Origin: Amycolatopsis sacchari
GTDB taxonomy: Bacteria > Actinomycetota > Actinomycetes > Mycobacteriales > Pseudonocardiaceae
Direction: 5' to 3'
NCBI RefSeq assembly: GCF_900114035.1
Contig: NZ_FORP01000020.1
Location: 62,001-126,000, forward strand
Length of the DNA: 64,000 bases
Shown: positions 48,421-57,201 of the stretch, piece by piece
How positions within the stretch are numbered: position 1 is the first letter of the stretch
How the letters are laid out: every line of letters starts with the position of its first letter
The notes under the pieces: model-generated
Database searches by the model: none
Told to the model about the DNA's origin: nothing
What the model saw: the letters and a program-made list of their open reading frames with translations, nothing else
Translations under genes and position numbers: made by a program

Positions 48421-49800
48421 CTACACGACGGCCATCAGCACCGCGGCGACGGCGAAACCGGTCACGGACAACAGGGTTTCCAGCACGGTCCAGGTCTTGA
48501 GCGTGTCACCGACCGACAGCCCGAAGTAGCGCGAAACGATCCAGAAGCCGCCGTCGTTGACGTGCGAGGCGATGATCGACCCGGCGGAGATCGCGACCAC
48601 CAGCAGCGCCAGCTGCACCTGCGAGTAGCCCAGCTCGGTGACCGTCGGCGCGATGATGCCGCTCGTCGTCACGATCGCCACGGTCGCCGAACCCTGCGCG
48701 ATCCGCAGCCCGCAGCTGATCACGTACGCCGCGAAGATCACGGGCAGGCCCGCGTCGTGCAACGAGTCCGCGACCGCCTTGCCGATCCCGGTCGCCGACA
48801 GCACCGCCCCGAAGAACGCCCCGGCCCCGACCACGAGCAGCAGCATCGCGACCGGCCGCAGCGAGGCCGCCGCCAGCTCGGAGAGGTCCTTGCCGCTCAT
48901 CCCGCGCCGGTAGCCCAGCAGCCAGGACGCGAGCAGCACGGTGATCGTCAGCGCGACCGCGGGCGTGCCGACGAAGGCCGCGATCCCGGCCAGCACCGAG
49001 TTCTTCGGCAGCCAGATGCTGCCGAACGTGCCCGCGAGGATCAGCACGAGCGGCACCGCGATGATGCCCGTGACGAGGCCCAGCGACGGCGGGTGCTCGT
49101 CCTCCTCCTCGACGACGATCATCTCCTCCGGCACGGACCGGTTCATCCGCTTGCCGATCCAGCTCGGGAACAGCACGCCGCTGACGAACCAGGCGGGGAT
49201 CCCGCACACCGCGCCCATCAGGATGATCCAGCCGAGGTCCACGTGCAGCAGCCCGGCGGCCGCGACCGGCCCGGGGTGCGGCGGGATGAACGCGTGCGTC
49301 ATCGACAGGCCCGCGAGCAGCGGCAGGCAGTACGGCAGGATCGACCGGCCACCCTGCCGCGCCGCGACGTACACCAGCGGCGCGAGCACGAAGATGCCGA
49401 TGTCGAAGAACACCGGGATGCCGAAGATCAGGCCGGCCAGCCCCATCGCGAGCGGCGCCCGCTTCTCGCCGAACGACCGCAGCAGCGCCCCGGTCAGCAC
49501 GCGCGCCCCGCCGGAGCGTTCGAGTATCGAGCCGAGCAGCGTGCCGAGCCCGATGATCGCCGTGATGTGCCCGAGGATGCCCCCGAAACCCTTTTCCAGC
49601 AACGAATCCGACGTCTTCTGCGCGGTGCCGACGATCGTGCCGACGGGCAGTCCCGCGGCGAGCGCGGTCAGCAGGCCCACCACGATCAACGCGATGAACG
49701 GCTCGACCTTCAGCTTGATGATCATCAGCAGCAGGACGGCGATGGACACGGCGGCGAGCGTGAGCAGCCCGCCCGTCGTGTGCTGCAACCAGTGGATCAA
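48421..49800 (-). CDS. GntP-family permease
   Basis: 459 residues starting at TTG 49800, with GGAGG 5 bases upstream and a TTGA overlap with the deacylase gene. About twelve to fourteen spans; GntP hallmarks include FGGILGHITAIIGLGTLLGSILERSGGA, AGLIFGIPVFFDIGIFVLAPLV and LSMTHAFIPPHPGPVAAAG. Members carry gluconate or related hydroxy acids; DsdX-type members carry D-serine. Given the neighbouring D-amino-acid enzymes, an N-acyl-D-amino acid or D-amino acid is the likely cargo here. Confidence 0.9.
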   Translation of the reverse strand: MIHWLQHTTGGLLTLAAVSIAVLLLMIIKLKVEPFIALIVVGLLTALAAGLPVGTIVGTAQKTSDSLLEKGFGGILGHITAIIGLGTLLGSILERSGGARVLTGALLRSFGEKRAPLAMGLAGLIFGIPVFFDIGIFVLAPLVYVAARQGGRSILPYCLPLLAGLSMTHAFIPPHPGPVAAAGLLHVDLGWIILMGAVCGIPAWFVSGVLFPSWIGKRMNRSVPEEMIVVEEEDEHPPSLGLVTGIIAVPLVLILAGTFGSIWLPKNSVLAGIAAFVGTPAVALTITVLLASWLLGYRRGMSGKDLSELAAASLRPVAMLLLVVGAGAFFGAVLSATGIGKAVADSLHDAGLPVIFAAYVISCGLRIAQGSATVAIVTTSGIIAPTVTELGYSQVQLALLVVAISAGSIIASHVNDGGFWIVSRYFGLSVGDTLKTWTVLETLLSVTGFAVAAVLMAVV

Positions 49801-51380
49801 ACGGACCTCCGTCGGAGCGAGTGCCCGGCGAGCGCGCCGGTCGGGGAGCCGTCGTCGAGGGCGGCGACGCCGTTGACGAAGACGTGGGAGATGCCCTCGG
49901 CGGGTTGCCGGGGGTCGTCGAAGGTGGCGGTGTCCCGGACGGTGTCCGGGTCGAACAGCACCAGGTCGGCGGCGTAGCCCTCGCGGACCAGCCCCCGGTC
50001 GGTCAGGCGCAGCCGCCGCGCGGCCCTGCCGGTCAGGTGGGCGACGCATTCGGGCAGGCTCAGCACACCGAGCTCCCGCACGTAGCGGGCGAGGTAGCGG
50101 GGGAACGTGCCCCACGCGCGCGGGTGCGGCCGGTCGCCGACGAGCAGCCCGTCGCTGCCGCCGGTGTGCGTGCGGTGCTTCATGATCGTCCGCACGTTCT
50201 CCTCGTGCCCCACGTGCATCAGGCACGAGGCGCCCAGCCGCTCGGACACGAGCACGTCGAAGTACAGCCGCGCGGGCGGAACCCCTTGGCGCCGCGCGGC
50301 TTCCGCGACGGTCAGCCCGACGAGGTGCGCGTTCTCGGCCTTCCGGACGCCGTTGATCTCGATGGTCGACCAGTCCATCGGCACCCCGTGCGCGCCGTCG
50401 GACCCGGTTTCCTCGATGTCCGCGCGGATGCGCTCACGGGTGTCCGGATCGGACAGTCGCGCCAGCGTCGCGTCCAGCCCGCCCTCGGCGGCCCAACTCG
50501 GCAGCAGCGCGGACAGGTAGGTCGCGCCGGGCAGGTACGGGTAGGTGTCGAGCGTGATGTCCACGCCGTCGTCGAGCGCTTCGTCGAGCAGGCGCAGCAG
50601 GTCGGACGCCTTGCCCTTGTTGACGGAGAAGTTCATCGTCGCGTGAGCCAGGTGCAGCGGGCAACCCGCACGGCGTGACACGTCGACCATCTCCGCGAAC
50701 GCCTCCAGCGCGCCTGCGCCGTAGCTGCGGTGGTGGGGGCTGTAGTAGCCGCCGAGCTCGCCGACGACTTCGCACAACGCGACCAGCTCGGCGGTACTGG
50801 CGTACATCCCGGGTGTGTAGGTGAGGCCGGACGAGAGCCCTGCCGCGCCCTCCCGCAGCCCGGTCGCCACCAGCTCCCGCATCCGGTCCATTTCGGACTC
50901 TGTCGCCGGCCGGTCGTCGTGCCCGACGACGAGCATCCGCACGGTTCCTTGTGGCACGAGATAAGCGGCGTTGACCGCGATGCCCTCGTCCAGCCGGTCC
51001 AGGTACTCGCCGACCGACCGCCACGACCACGCGAAACCGGCCGGGTCGTCGTTCCAGCCCGCGAGCTGCTGCCGCAACGCGGCGAGCGTCTCGTCGTCGA
51101 CCGGGGCGTAGGACAGCCCGTCCTGCCCCAGCACCTCCGTCGTGACACCCTGGGACACCTTCGCCAGGTGGTCCGGCTGGGCGAGGATCTGCAGGTCCGA
51201 GTGCGAGTGCATGTCGATGAACCCGGGTGCGAGCACGAGCCCGTCCGCGTCGATCACCCGGCGCCCGGTGAGCGAGTCCCCGATCGCGGCGATGCGGCCC
51301 TCGCTGATCCCGACGTCGGCACGCACGAGAGGGGCCCCGGTGCCGTCGGCGATCCGGGCACCGCGGATCACTGTGTCCAT
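49797..51380 (-). CDS. N-acyl-D-amino-acid deacylase (D-aminoacylase)
   Basis: 527 residues from ATG 51380. Amidohydrolase-superfamily enzyme: VIRGARIADGTGAPLVRADV opening, metal site PGFIDMHSHSD, the D-aminoacylase-type GTVRMLVVG and SSGLTYTPGMYAS segments, HLAHATMNF, MHVGHEENVRTIMKH and GGSDGLLVGDRPHPRAWGTFPRYLARYVRE. It hydrolyses N-acyl-D-amino acids to the free D-amino acid. It lies between the PLP enzyme (8 bases upstream) and the permease in one operon. Confidence 0.92.
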   Translation of the reverse strand: MDTVIRGARIADGTGAPLVRADVGISEGRIAAIGDSLTGRRVIDADGLVLAPGFIDMHSHSDLQILAQPDHLAKVSQGVTTEVLGQDGLSYAPVDDETLAALRQQLAGWNDDPAGFAWSWRSVGEYLDRLDEGIAVNAAYLVPQGTVRMLVVGHDDRPATESEMDRMRELVATGLREGAAGLSSGLTYTPGMYASTAELVALCEVVGELGGYYSPHHRSYGAGALEAFAEMVDVSRRAGCPLHLAHATMNFSVNKGKASDLLRLLDEALDDGVDITLDTYPYLPGATYLSALLPSWAAEGGLDATLARLSDPDTRERIRADIEETGSDGAHGVPMDWSTIEINGVRKAENAHLVGLTVAEAARRQGVPPARLYFDVLVSERLGASCLMHVGHEENVRTIMKHRTHTGGSDGLLVGDRPHPRAWGTFPRYLARYVRELGVLSLPECVAHLTGRAARRLRLTDRGLVREGYAADLVLFDPDTVRDTATFDDPRQPAEGISHVFVNGVAALDDGSPTGALAGHSLRRRSV

Positions 51381-51388
51381 GGGAGTTC

Positions 51389-52657
51389 CTAGAAGTAGGT
51401 CCGGACGAGGTCGACGACGGTTTCGCCGTCCACTACCGGGATCAGCTGCCACTTGTCGAACACCGTGCACGGGTGCGACAGCCCCAGCCCGATCCAGTCA
51501 CCCACGCGCACCGGGGAACCGGCGGGCAGTGACAGGAACGAGTGCTGGTCGTTCATCGCGGTGATCGCGTGCCCGTCCAGCGGCTCGGTTTTCCCGTCAT
51601 GGCGCAGGAACTGCGGTTCGGGCAGCCCCTCGTCGAACGACGCGTCCCGCTTGCCGAGCGTCAGCAGCGCGAGGTCGTCCGTGGGTTTTGAGGTGACCTG
51701 GGCCCACGCGCGCAGCGCGGAGCGGAAGCGGTCGTGCAGCGGGGAAATCGAGCGGTAGAACCCGTCGTCGTGCGTGACGTACGCGCCACTGCGCAGCACC
51801 GGCACCACGTCCAGCCCGTCGGGCCAGCCGGTCAGTTCGTCCGCCACGAGGTCGAAGTAGGCGCTGCCGCCCGCGGTGACCACGATCGTCCCGTCGAAGA
51901 AACCACGCTCCGCCAACGTGATCGTCAGCGCCTTCAGCCGCCGCAGGTAGGCGGCAACGATCTGTCGCGAGTGCGTCGAGCTGTCGTGCGCCAGCGCACC
52001 CTCGTAACCGCTGACGCCGATCAGCCGCAGCGACGGGCTTTCCCGCACCGCCTCGGCGATCGCGAGCGCGGTCGCTTCGTCACGCGCCCCGGTACGGCCG
52101 CCGTCGCCACCCAGCTCGACCAGGACGTCCACGGGCCGCTTCGCCCCGGCCAGCGCCTCGGTCATCAGCTCCACGGAGCGGACCGAGTCCACCCAGCAGC
52201 TGAACTCGAACCCCGGATCCCGCTCCAGCTCGGCGGCCAGCCAGCGCAGCGCGGCCGCGTCCACCAGCTGGTTCGCCAGCAGCACGCGGGAAACGCCGAA
52301 CGCGCGGTAGACCCGCAGCTGGCTCGCGTTCGCGGCGGTCATGCCCCAGGCGCCGAGTTCGAGCTGGCGCGCGAACAGCTGGGGCGCCATCGTGGTCTTG
52401 CCGTGCGGCGCGAGCCGGACGCCGTGGCCGGCACACCAGTCGGCCATCGTGCGGAGGTTGTGCTCGAGCGCGTCGGCTTCGAGCACGACCACGGGCGCGA
52501 CGAAGCCGTCGTCGAACAGGTGGAGCCGCTGCTTCGCGGCCTGTCCGAGCGACAGCCCCCACAGTGCCGGAGGGATCGCCTTGAACCGCCAGTCGAGCGG
52601 TTCGTCCCGCAGCGCGGTGAGCGCGGCGGGGTCGAGCGAGCAGTCGGAGGAGGTCAT
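51389..52657 (-). CDS. D-serine deaminase/D-threonine aldolase-like PLP enzyme (DSD1 family)
   Basis: 422 residues from ATG 52657 (GAGGAG overlapping the start region). Alanine-racemase N-terminal fold with the PLP lysine Lys87 in LAPHGKTTMAPQLF; the C-terminal zinc-dependent domain carries the His-x-Cys metal motif LSHPCTVFDKW and MNDQHSFL. The family removes ammonia from D-serine or cleaves D-3-hydroxy amino acids. Together with the deacylase it would turn N-acyl-D-amino acids into keto acids. First gene of its operon, divergent from an IclR regulator. Confidence 0.9.
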   Translation of the reverse strand: MTSSDCSLDPAALTALRDEPLDWRFKAIPPALWGLSLGQAAKQRLHLFDDGFVAPVVVLEADALEHNLRTMADWCAGHGVRLAPHGKTTMAPQLFARQLELGAWGMTAANASQLRVYRAFGVSRVLLANQLVDAAALRWLAAELERDPGFEFSCWVDSVRSVELMTEALAGAKRPVDVLVELGGDGGRTGARDEATALAIAEAVRESPSLRLIGVSGYEGALAHDSSTHSRQIVAAYLRRLKALTITLAERGFFDGTIVVTAGGSAYFDLVADELTGWPDGLDVVPVLRSGAYVTHDDGFYRSISPLHDRFRSALRAWAQVTSKPTDDLALLTLGKRDASFDEGLPEPQFLRHDGKTEPLDGHAITAMNDQHSFLSLPAGSPVRVGDWIGLGLSHPCTVFDKWQLIPVVDGETVVDLVRTYF

Positions 52658-52675
52658 CGGTACTCCGTTGCGTGA

Positions 52676-52695
52676 TGTGCAATGGTGGTTGCACA
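52676..52695. promoter_or_regulatory. Operator-like inverted repeat between DSD1 and IclR genes
   Basis: TGTGCAA-TGGTGG-TTGCACA, perfect 7-base arms. A second weaker dyad, ATGC-N10-GCAT, follows within 52700-52720. Position in the divergent region makes it a candidate IclR-regulator site. Confidence 0.55.
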
Positions 52696-52749
52696 TGATG
52701 AATGCAGTAGATGTAGCATCGTCACTCGTGCGGGTCAATGGGAGCGGCC

Positions 52750-53496
52750 GTGAGCCAGAGTCTTGATCGCGGGCTGAGCGTGCTCGGCGCGCTCGCCCAG
52801 GGCGCGGACACGCTCGACGCGCTCGCCGAGGAGCTGGGCGTGCACAAGTCCACGGTGCTACGGCTGCTGCGCACCCTGGAGGCACACCACTTCGTCCGGC
52901 GCGAGGGCACGCGGCACTACCGGCTCGGCAGCGCGTTGTTCGACCTCGCCAGCCGCGCGCTGGAGGATCGCGACGTCCGCCGCAGCGCCGCGCCCGCGCT
53001 CGCGGAGCTGAACGCGCGCACCGGCCACACCGTGCACCTCGCGACGTACGAGGACGGCGAGGTCGTATACGTCGACAAGTACGAGGGCACGCACAGCGTG
53101 CGCATGTACTCGCGGATCGGCAAGCGCGCCCCGCTGCACTGCACGGCCGTCGGCAAGGTGCTCGTCGCCGCGCTCGACCCGGTGCGCCGCGCGGAGGTCG
53201 CGCGGTCGCTCGACTACCCGGCCCTGACGGAGAACACGATCACCAGCGCGGAGGCGTACCTGGCCGAGCTGGAGCGCGTCGCCGAGCAGGGGTACGCGGT
53301 CGACAACGCCGAGCACGAGGACTTCATCCACTGCGTCGCGGCCCCCGTGCGCGGGCCGGGCGGAGCGGTGCTCGCCGCGGTCTCGCTGTCGGTGCCGAGG
53401 GTGCTACTGGACTACGACGGGCTGCTCGCGCTCCTGCCGGAGCTGACGGCCGCGGCGGACGAGGCGTCCGTCCACAGCGGATGGACGGGACAGTGA
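52750..53496 (+). CDS. IclR-family transcriptional regulator
   Basis: 248 residues from GTG 52750 (GGGAG 5 bases upstream; ATG 52738 has none). Winged helix: SQSLDRGLSVLGALAQGADTLDALAEELGVHKSTVLRLLRTLEAHHFVRRE. The effector domain has HTVHLATYEDGEVVYVDKYEGTHSVRMYSRIGKRAPLHCTAVGKVLVAAL and ends VRGPGGAVLAAVSLSVP. Divergent from the D-amino-acid operon and 14 bases before ridA; it probably controls both in response to a D-amino acid or keto acid. Confidence 0.93.
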   Translation: MSQSLDRGLSVLGALAQGADTLDALAEELGVHKSTVLRLLRTLEAHHFVRREGTRHYRLGSALFDLASRALEDRDVRRSAAPALAELNARTGHTVHLATYEDGEVVYVDKYEGTHSVRMYSRIGKRAPLHCTAVGKVLVAALDPVRRAEVARSLDYPALTENTITSAEAYLAELERVAEQGYAVDNAEHEDFIHCVAAPVRGPGGAVLAAVSLSVPRVLLDYDGLLALLPELTAAADEASVHSGWTGQ

Positions 53497-53510
53497 GAGA
53501 GGGAGATTCG

Positions 53511-53891
53511 ATGGGCAAGGTCGCGATCAGCACCGAGAACGCGCCGAAACCCGCGGCGAACTACTCGCCGGGTGTGCGCAAGGGGAACATCCTGCAGGTC
53601 GCCGGCCAGGTGGGCTTCGACCCCAAGACGGGGGAGGTCGCGGGGGCCACCGTCGCCGAGCAGGCGCGGCAGGCGTTCGCCAACGTGGAGGCGGTGCTCG
53701 CGGCGGCCGGTTCGAGCTTCGACGACGTGGTGATGGTGCGGGTGTACCTGACCGACACCGCGCACTTCGCGGAGTTCAACGAGGTCTACAACCAGCTGGT
53801 CAAGGAGCCCTACGCGGCGCGCACCACGGTCTACGTGGGCCTGCCCGAGGGGCTGCTGGTGGAGATCGACGCGCTCGCGGTGCTGGACTGA
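53511..53891 (+). CDS. RidA-family enamine/imine deaminase
   Basis: 126 residues from ATG 53511 (GAGGGAG upstream). YjgF/RidA signatures: AANYSPGVRKGNILQVAGQVGFDPKTGE, EQARQAFANVEAVLAAAGSSFDDVVMVRVYLTD and the C-terminal ARTTVYVGLPEGLLVEIDALAVL. RidA proteins hydrolyse 2-aminoacrylate and other imines released by PLP enzymes. The genetic link to a D-serine-deaminase-like enzyme fits this: RidA would clear its reactive product. Confidence 0.93.
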   Translation: MGKVAISTENAPKPAANYSPGVRKGNILQVAGQVGFDPKTGEVAGATVAEQARQAFANVEAVLAAAGSSFDDVVMVRVYLTDTAHFAEFNEVYNQLVKEPYAARTTVYVGLPEGLLVEIDALAVLD

Positions 53892-53897
53892 GCACGG

Positions 53898-53932
53898 CCG
53901 CCGCGGGGCCCGGGTTCGTGGCCCCGCGGCGG
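53898..53932. terminator. Bidirectional terminator between ridA and DUF1844 genes
   Basis: CCGCCGCGGGGCC / GGCCCCGCGGCGG, a perfect 13-bp stem with a 9-base loop, starting 6 bases after the ridA stop. Confidence 0.8.
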
Positions 53933-53939
53933 GTGCGCG

Positions 53940-54299
53940 TCAGTGGACGGGGCCGGTGTACTTCTCGCCGGGGCCCTGACCGGGCGCGTCGGGCACGGCC
54001 GAGGCCTCGCGGAAGGCCTTCTGGAGGGACTGGAGGCCGTCGCGCAGCGGCGCCGCGTGCAGGCCGAGGTACTCGACGGAGGACGTGACGAGCCCGGCCA
54101 GCGCGGTGATCAGGCGGCGGGCTTCGTCGAGGTCGCGGTGGGGGCTGGCGTCCGGGTCGGGATCGGCCAGGCCGAGGCGCTCGGCCGCGGCCGACATGAG
54201 CATGACGGCCGCGCGGCTGATCACCTCGACGCTGGGGATGTCCTCCAGTTCGCGCACGCCCGGGGAATTCTCGGGCTGGGAGGAAGCGTTGTAAGACAC
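53940..54299 (-). CDS. DUF1844-family protein
   Basis: 119 residues from GTG 54299. The phrase [25 protein letters not shown] followed by [16 protein letters not shown] is the DUF1844 helical signature, always found divergent from infC in actinobacteria. Small, soluble and acidic; function unknown. It shares the divergent region with the infC leader. Confidence 0.85.
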   Translation of the reverse strand: MSYNASSQPENSPGVRELEDIPSVEVISRAAVMLMSAAAERLGLADPDPDASPHRDLDEARRLITALAGLVTSSVEYLGLHAAPLRDGLQSLQKAFREASAVPDAPGQGPGEKYTGPVH

Positions 54300-54564
54300 G
54301 TCTGCTACCCTTCCACGTGCGACCAGCCTCCGAGCGATCGGGGGCGGCAAGTGGAGCCCCGCTCCCACCCGTGTTGCCGGACAGGCGGCCGGGTCCGGTC
54401 TCGCCACCTCCGCGGTGGCGAAGCGCCCGCTTTCGGCGGGTGCGATCGGAACAGGGCCCCGCATGTCGGCGTTTCCCCAGGGGGAAGCCGGCGCCGGGGC
54501 CCGTGTGGTATGTGGGCACCAGGTCGAGCAGGCTGGACAACTTACCTCGGACCAAGGAGGCCAC
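54300..54564 (+). promoter_or_regulatory. Structured 5' leader of infC
   Basis: 265 bases with three consecutive strong stems: TCGCCACC/GGTGGCGA (54401-54421), GCGCCCGC/GCGGGTGC (54423-54443 area), and a long nested stem from 54454 to 54502 (GGGCCCCG with CGGGGCCC; inner CGGC with GCCG and TTCCCC with GGGGAA). No U-tract follows. Likely the leader through which IF3 or ribosomal protein levels feed back on the operon. Confidence 0.5.
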
Positions 54565-55119
54565 ATCAGCTCCGAGACACGTATCAACGAACGCATCCGT
54601 GTTCCCGAAGTCCGTCTTGTCGGACCCAACGGTGAGCAGGTCGGGATCGTCCGGATCGAGGATGCGCTCAGGCTGGCCCAGGAGGCGGATCTCGACCTCG
54701 TCGAGGTCGCGCCGCAGGCGCACCCGCCCGTCTGCAGGCTCATGGACTACGGCAAGTTCAAGTACGAGAGCGCGCAGAAGGCCCGCGAGTCCCGCCGGAA
54801 CCAGCAGCTGACCGTCATCAAAGAGCAGAAGCTGCGTCCCAAGATCGACCAGCACGACTACGAGACGAAGAAGGGGCACGTGTCCCGCTTCCTCTCGGCC
54901 GGCAACAAGGTCAAGGTGACGATCATGTTCCGCGGCCGCGAGCAGTCGCGGCCCGAGCTGGGCTTCCGCCTGCTGCAGAAGCTCGCCGACGACGTGCAGG
55001 AGCTCGGCTACGTCGAGTCGTCGCCGAAGCAGGACGGCCGGAACATGATCATGGTGCTGGCGCCGCACAAGAACGCGAAGGCGAAGCAGAAGGCCGCCAA
55101 GGAACCGGTCGAGTCCTGA
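54565..55119 (+). CDS. infC: Translation initiation factor IF-3 (AUC start)
   Basis: 184 residues. [26 protein letters not shown] starts the N-domain; [27 protein letters not shown] and [23 protein letters not shown] mark the C-domain; a basic tail ends it. No ATG/GTG/TTG lies at the conserved N terminus. Instead AAGGAGG (54554-54560) precedes ATC 54565 by 4 bases, so I call an AUC start, in line with the rare AUU/AUC starts used by infC for autoregulation (IF3 rejects non-AUG starts). First gene of infC-rpmI-rplT. Confidence 0.9.
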   Translation: MSSETRINERIRVPEVRLVGPNGEQVGIVRIEDALRLAQEADLDLVEVAPQAHPPVCRLMDYGKFKYESAQKARESRRNQQLTVIKEQKLRPKIDQHDYETKKGHVSRFLSAGNKVKVTIMFRGREQSRPELGFRLLQKLADDVQELGYVESSPKQDGRNMIMVLAPHKNAKAKQKAAKEPVES

Positions 55120-55190
55120 CGGCGCTTCGCGCAGACGCAGTCCGCAGCACACCGGGCGACCGGTGTGCTGCACTCTGAAGGAGAGCAATC

Positions 55191-55385
55191 ATGCCCAAGA
55201 TGAAGACGCACAGCGGGACCTCCAAGCGGGTCCGCGTGACCGGCAGCGGCAAGCTGCGCCGCCAGCGGGCCGGCCGTCGTCACCTGATGGAGAAGAAGGC
55301 CAGCAAGGTGACCCGCCGCCTGGAGGGCACCACCGAGCTCGCCAAGAACGACGTGGGCCGGGTCAAGCGGCTCCTCGGCCGCTGA
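55191..55385 (+). CDS. rpmI: 50S ribosomal protein L35
   Basis: 64 residues, standard length. [21 protein letters not shown] and [22 protein letters not shown] are the conserved L35 core; strongly basic and buried in 23S rRNA. ATG 55191 is preceded by GAAGGAGAG. Lies 71 bases after infC and 68 before rplT, the usual operon order. Confidence 0.97.
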   Translation: MPKMKTHSGTSKRVRVTGSGKLRRQRAGRRHLMEKKASKVTRRLEGTTELAKNDVGRVKRLLGR

Positions 55386-55453
55386 GCTCCCCGCAGACCC
55401 GCTGACAACCCCGGGGCGCCCGCCGCGCCCCCCGAGATCGACAGGATGGACCC

Positions 55454-55840
55454 GTGGCACGCGTCAAGCGGGCGGTGAACGCCCAGAAGAAGCGTCGCGC
55501 AACTCTCGAACTGGCCAGCGGCTACCGCGGTCAGCGTTCGCGGCTGTACCGCAAGGCCAAGGAGCAGACGCTCCACTCGCTCAACTACGCCTACCGGGAC
55601 CGCCGCGCCCGCAAGGGTGACTTCCGCCAGCTGTGGATCACCCGCATCAACGCGGCCGCCCGGCAGAACGGCGTGACCTACAACCGGTTCATCCAGGGCC
55701 TCAAGGCCGCCGGTGTCGAGGTCGACCGGAAGGTGCTGGCCGACCTGGCCGTCAACGACGCCGCGGCGTTCGCGGCGCTGGCCGAGGTCGCCAAGCAGAA
55801 CGTGACGACCGGTCCCGACGCGGAGAAGAAGTCGGCCTGA
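55454..55840 (+). CDS. rplT: 50S ribosomal protein L20
   Basis: 128 residues, standard length. [37 protein letters not shown] is the long basic N-terminal extension that inserts into 23S r[30 protein letters not shown] and [12 protein letters not shown] form the globular part. L20 is essential for early 50S assembly. Start GTG 55454. The final [14 protein letters not shown] tail is variable. Confidence 0.97.
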   Translation: MARVKRAVNAQKKRRATLELASGYRGQRSRLYRKAKEQTLHSLNYAYRDRRARKGDFRQLWITRINAAARQNGVTYNRFIQGLKAAGVEVDRKVLADLAVNDAAAFAALAEVAKQNVTTGPDAEKKSA

Positions 55841-55863
55841 GCACGAACACCTCCCGGCCCGGG

Positions 55864-57201
55864 GTGGATCCGTTCACCGAGCGGACCCCCCGGGTCGTTG
55901 CTGCCCGGCGCCTGCTGCGCAGGGCCGAGCGCGAGAAGACGGGCCGCTTCCTGGCCGAGGGCGCGAACGCGGTCGCCGCGGCGCTGGCCCACGGGGGCGG
56001 TTTCATGCACGAGCTGTTCGTGACGGCGCGCGCCGAGCAGGCGTACCCGGAGCTGGTGACCGCCGCCCGCGAGGCGGGGGTGCGGGTGTCCCCGGTGACG
56101 GACCGCGCCGCCGACGGCCTGTCGGAGACGGTCACCCCGCAGGGCATCGTCGCGGTCTGCGACCTGCTGACCCGCCCCCTGGACGGCCTACTCTCGGCCG
56201 CACTCGCGGAGGCCTCGGACGCTGCCTCTGGCCTGTCGCCGGTCGCCGCCCCGGCTGAGCCGGGCGCTGCCTCTGCCGTGCCGCCTCCCGCCGCCCCAGC
56301 CGAGCCGGGCGCTGCCGAGGCTGGGACCGTCTCGACTGAGCCGGGCGCCCGCGCGACTGCCGCCGCGTCGGCTGACGCGGGTGTTGGCCTGGTCGCCGGG
56401 CCGGGCCCCGCTGGCCCGTCGGCGCCGCCTCCCGCCGCCCCGGCCGAGCCGGGCGCTGGTTCGGGCGCTGCCGTCCCGGCTGAGCCCACCGCTGGCTCGA
56501 CGGCTGCCGCCTCGCCGGTCACCGACTCTGCTGCGCCCGGCACCGCCCCGGCTGGGCCGGGCGTCGCTGGCCAGTCCGCAACACCCGCCGCCGAGCCGGA
56601 AGCCACCCCGGTGGATGCCGTCGCGCTGGCGACCCCCGATCCCGCCGGGGCGCGCCTCATCCTCACCGAGCCCGCGGCGGAGCCTGCGCCCACGCAACCC
56701 GTCACCGAGCCCGCGCCCCGACTGCCCGCCGCCGCCCGCCTGGTCGCCGTCCTCGTGGACGTTGCCGACCCGGGCAACGCGGGGACGGTCATCCGGGTCG
56801 CCGACGCGGCCGGCGCCGATGCGGTGATCCTCGCCGGCGACAGCGTCGACCCGCACAACGGCAAATGCGTCCGCGCCTCCGCCGGCAGCCTCTTCCACCT
56901 CCCCCTCGCGCGGGAACGCGACGTCACCGCCGTGCTCGCCGCGTGCCGTGCCGCCGGGCTGCGCCTGCTCGGCGCCCACGGCTACGCCGAGACCGAGCTC
57001 GACGACCTGCCGCTGGACGCCCCTGTGGCCTGGGTTTTCGGCAACGAGGCACACGGACTGCCCGCCGAGGTCCTCGACGCCGTCGACGAGGCGGTCCGCA
57101 TCCCGATCTACGGCAGGGCGGAAAGCCTCAACCTGGCGACGGCCGCCGCCGTCTGCCTGTACGGCAGCGCGATGGCCCAGCGCAGGTCGAGCGGAGGGTG
57201 A
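55864..57201 (+). CDS. SpoU/TrmH-type rRNA 2'-O-methyltransferase with Ala/Pro insertion
   Basis: 445 residues from GTG 55864; homologues are about 270. Residues 1-106 are the substrate-binding domain (ERTPRVVAARRLLRRAEREKTGRFLAEG, ETVTPQGIVAVCDL). Residues ~107-285 are an Ala/Pro/Glu-rich insertion with recurring APAEPGA. Residues 290-445 are the SPOUT catalytic domain with VLVDVADPGNAGTVIRVADAAGADAVIL, VFGNEAHGLPAEV and PIYGRAESLNLATAAAVCLY (the three SpoU motifs). The insertion lies exactly between domains, so activity is probably kept. A CTG overlapping the rplT stop is an alternative start. It sits in the usual place between rplT and pheS. Confidence 0.88.
   Translation: MDPFTERTPRVVAARRLLRRAEREKTGRFLAEGANAVAAALAHGGGFMHELFVTARAEQAYPELVTAAREAGVRVSPVTDRAADGLSETVTPQGIVAVCDLLTRPLDGLLSAALAEASDAASGLSPVAAPAEPGAASAVPPPAAPAEPGAAEAGTVSTEPGARATAAASADAGVGLVAGPGPAGPSAPPPAAPAEPGAGSGAAVPAEPTAGSTAAASPVTDSAAPGTAPAGPGVAGQSATPAAEPEATPVDAVALATPDPAGARLILTEPAAEPAPTQPVTEPAPRLPAAARLVAVLVDVADPGNAGTVIRVADAAGADAVILAGDSVDPHNGKCVRASAGSLFHLPLARERDVTAVLAACRAAGLRLLGAHGYAETELDDLPLDAPVAWVFGNEAHGLPAEVLDAVDEAVRIPIYGRAESLNLATAAAVCLYGSAMAQRRSSGG

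Noticed and set aside
54415-54564. Extended IF-3 N terminus from an upstream ATG
   Set aside because: The extension covers the hairpin leader, is not like any IF-3, and the strong AAGGAGG fits only the AUC start.
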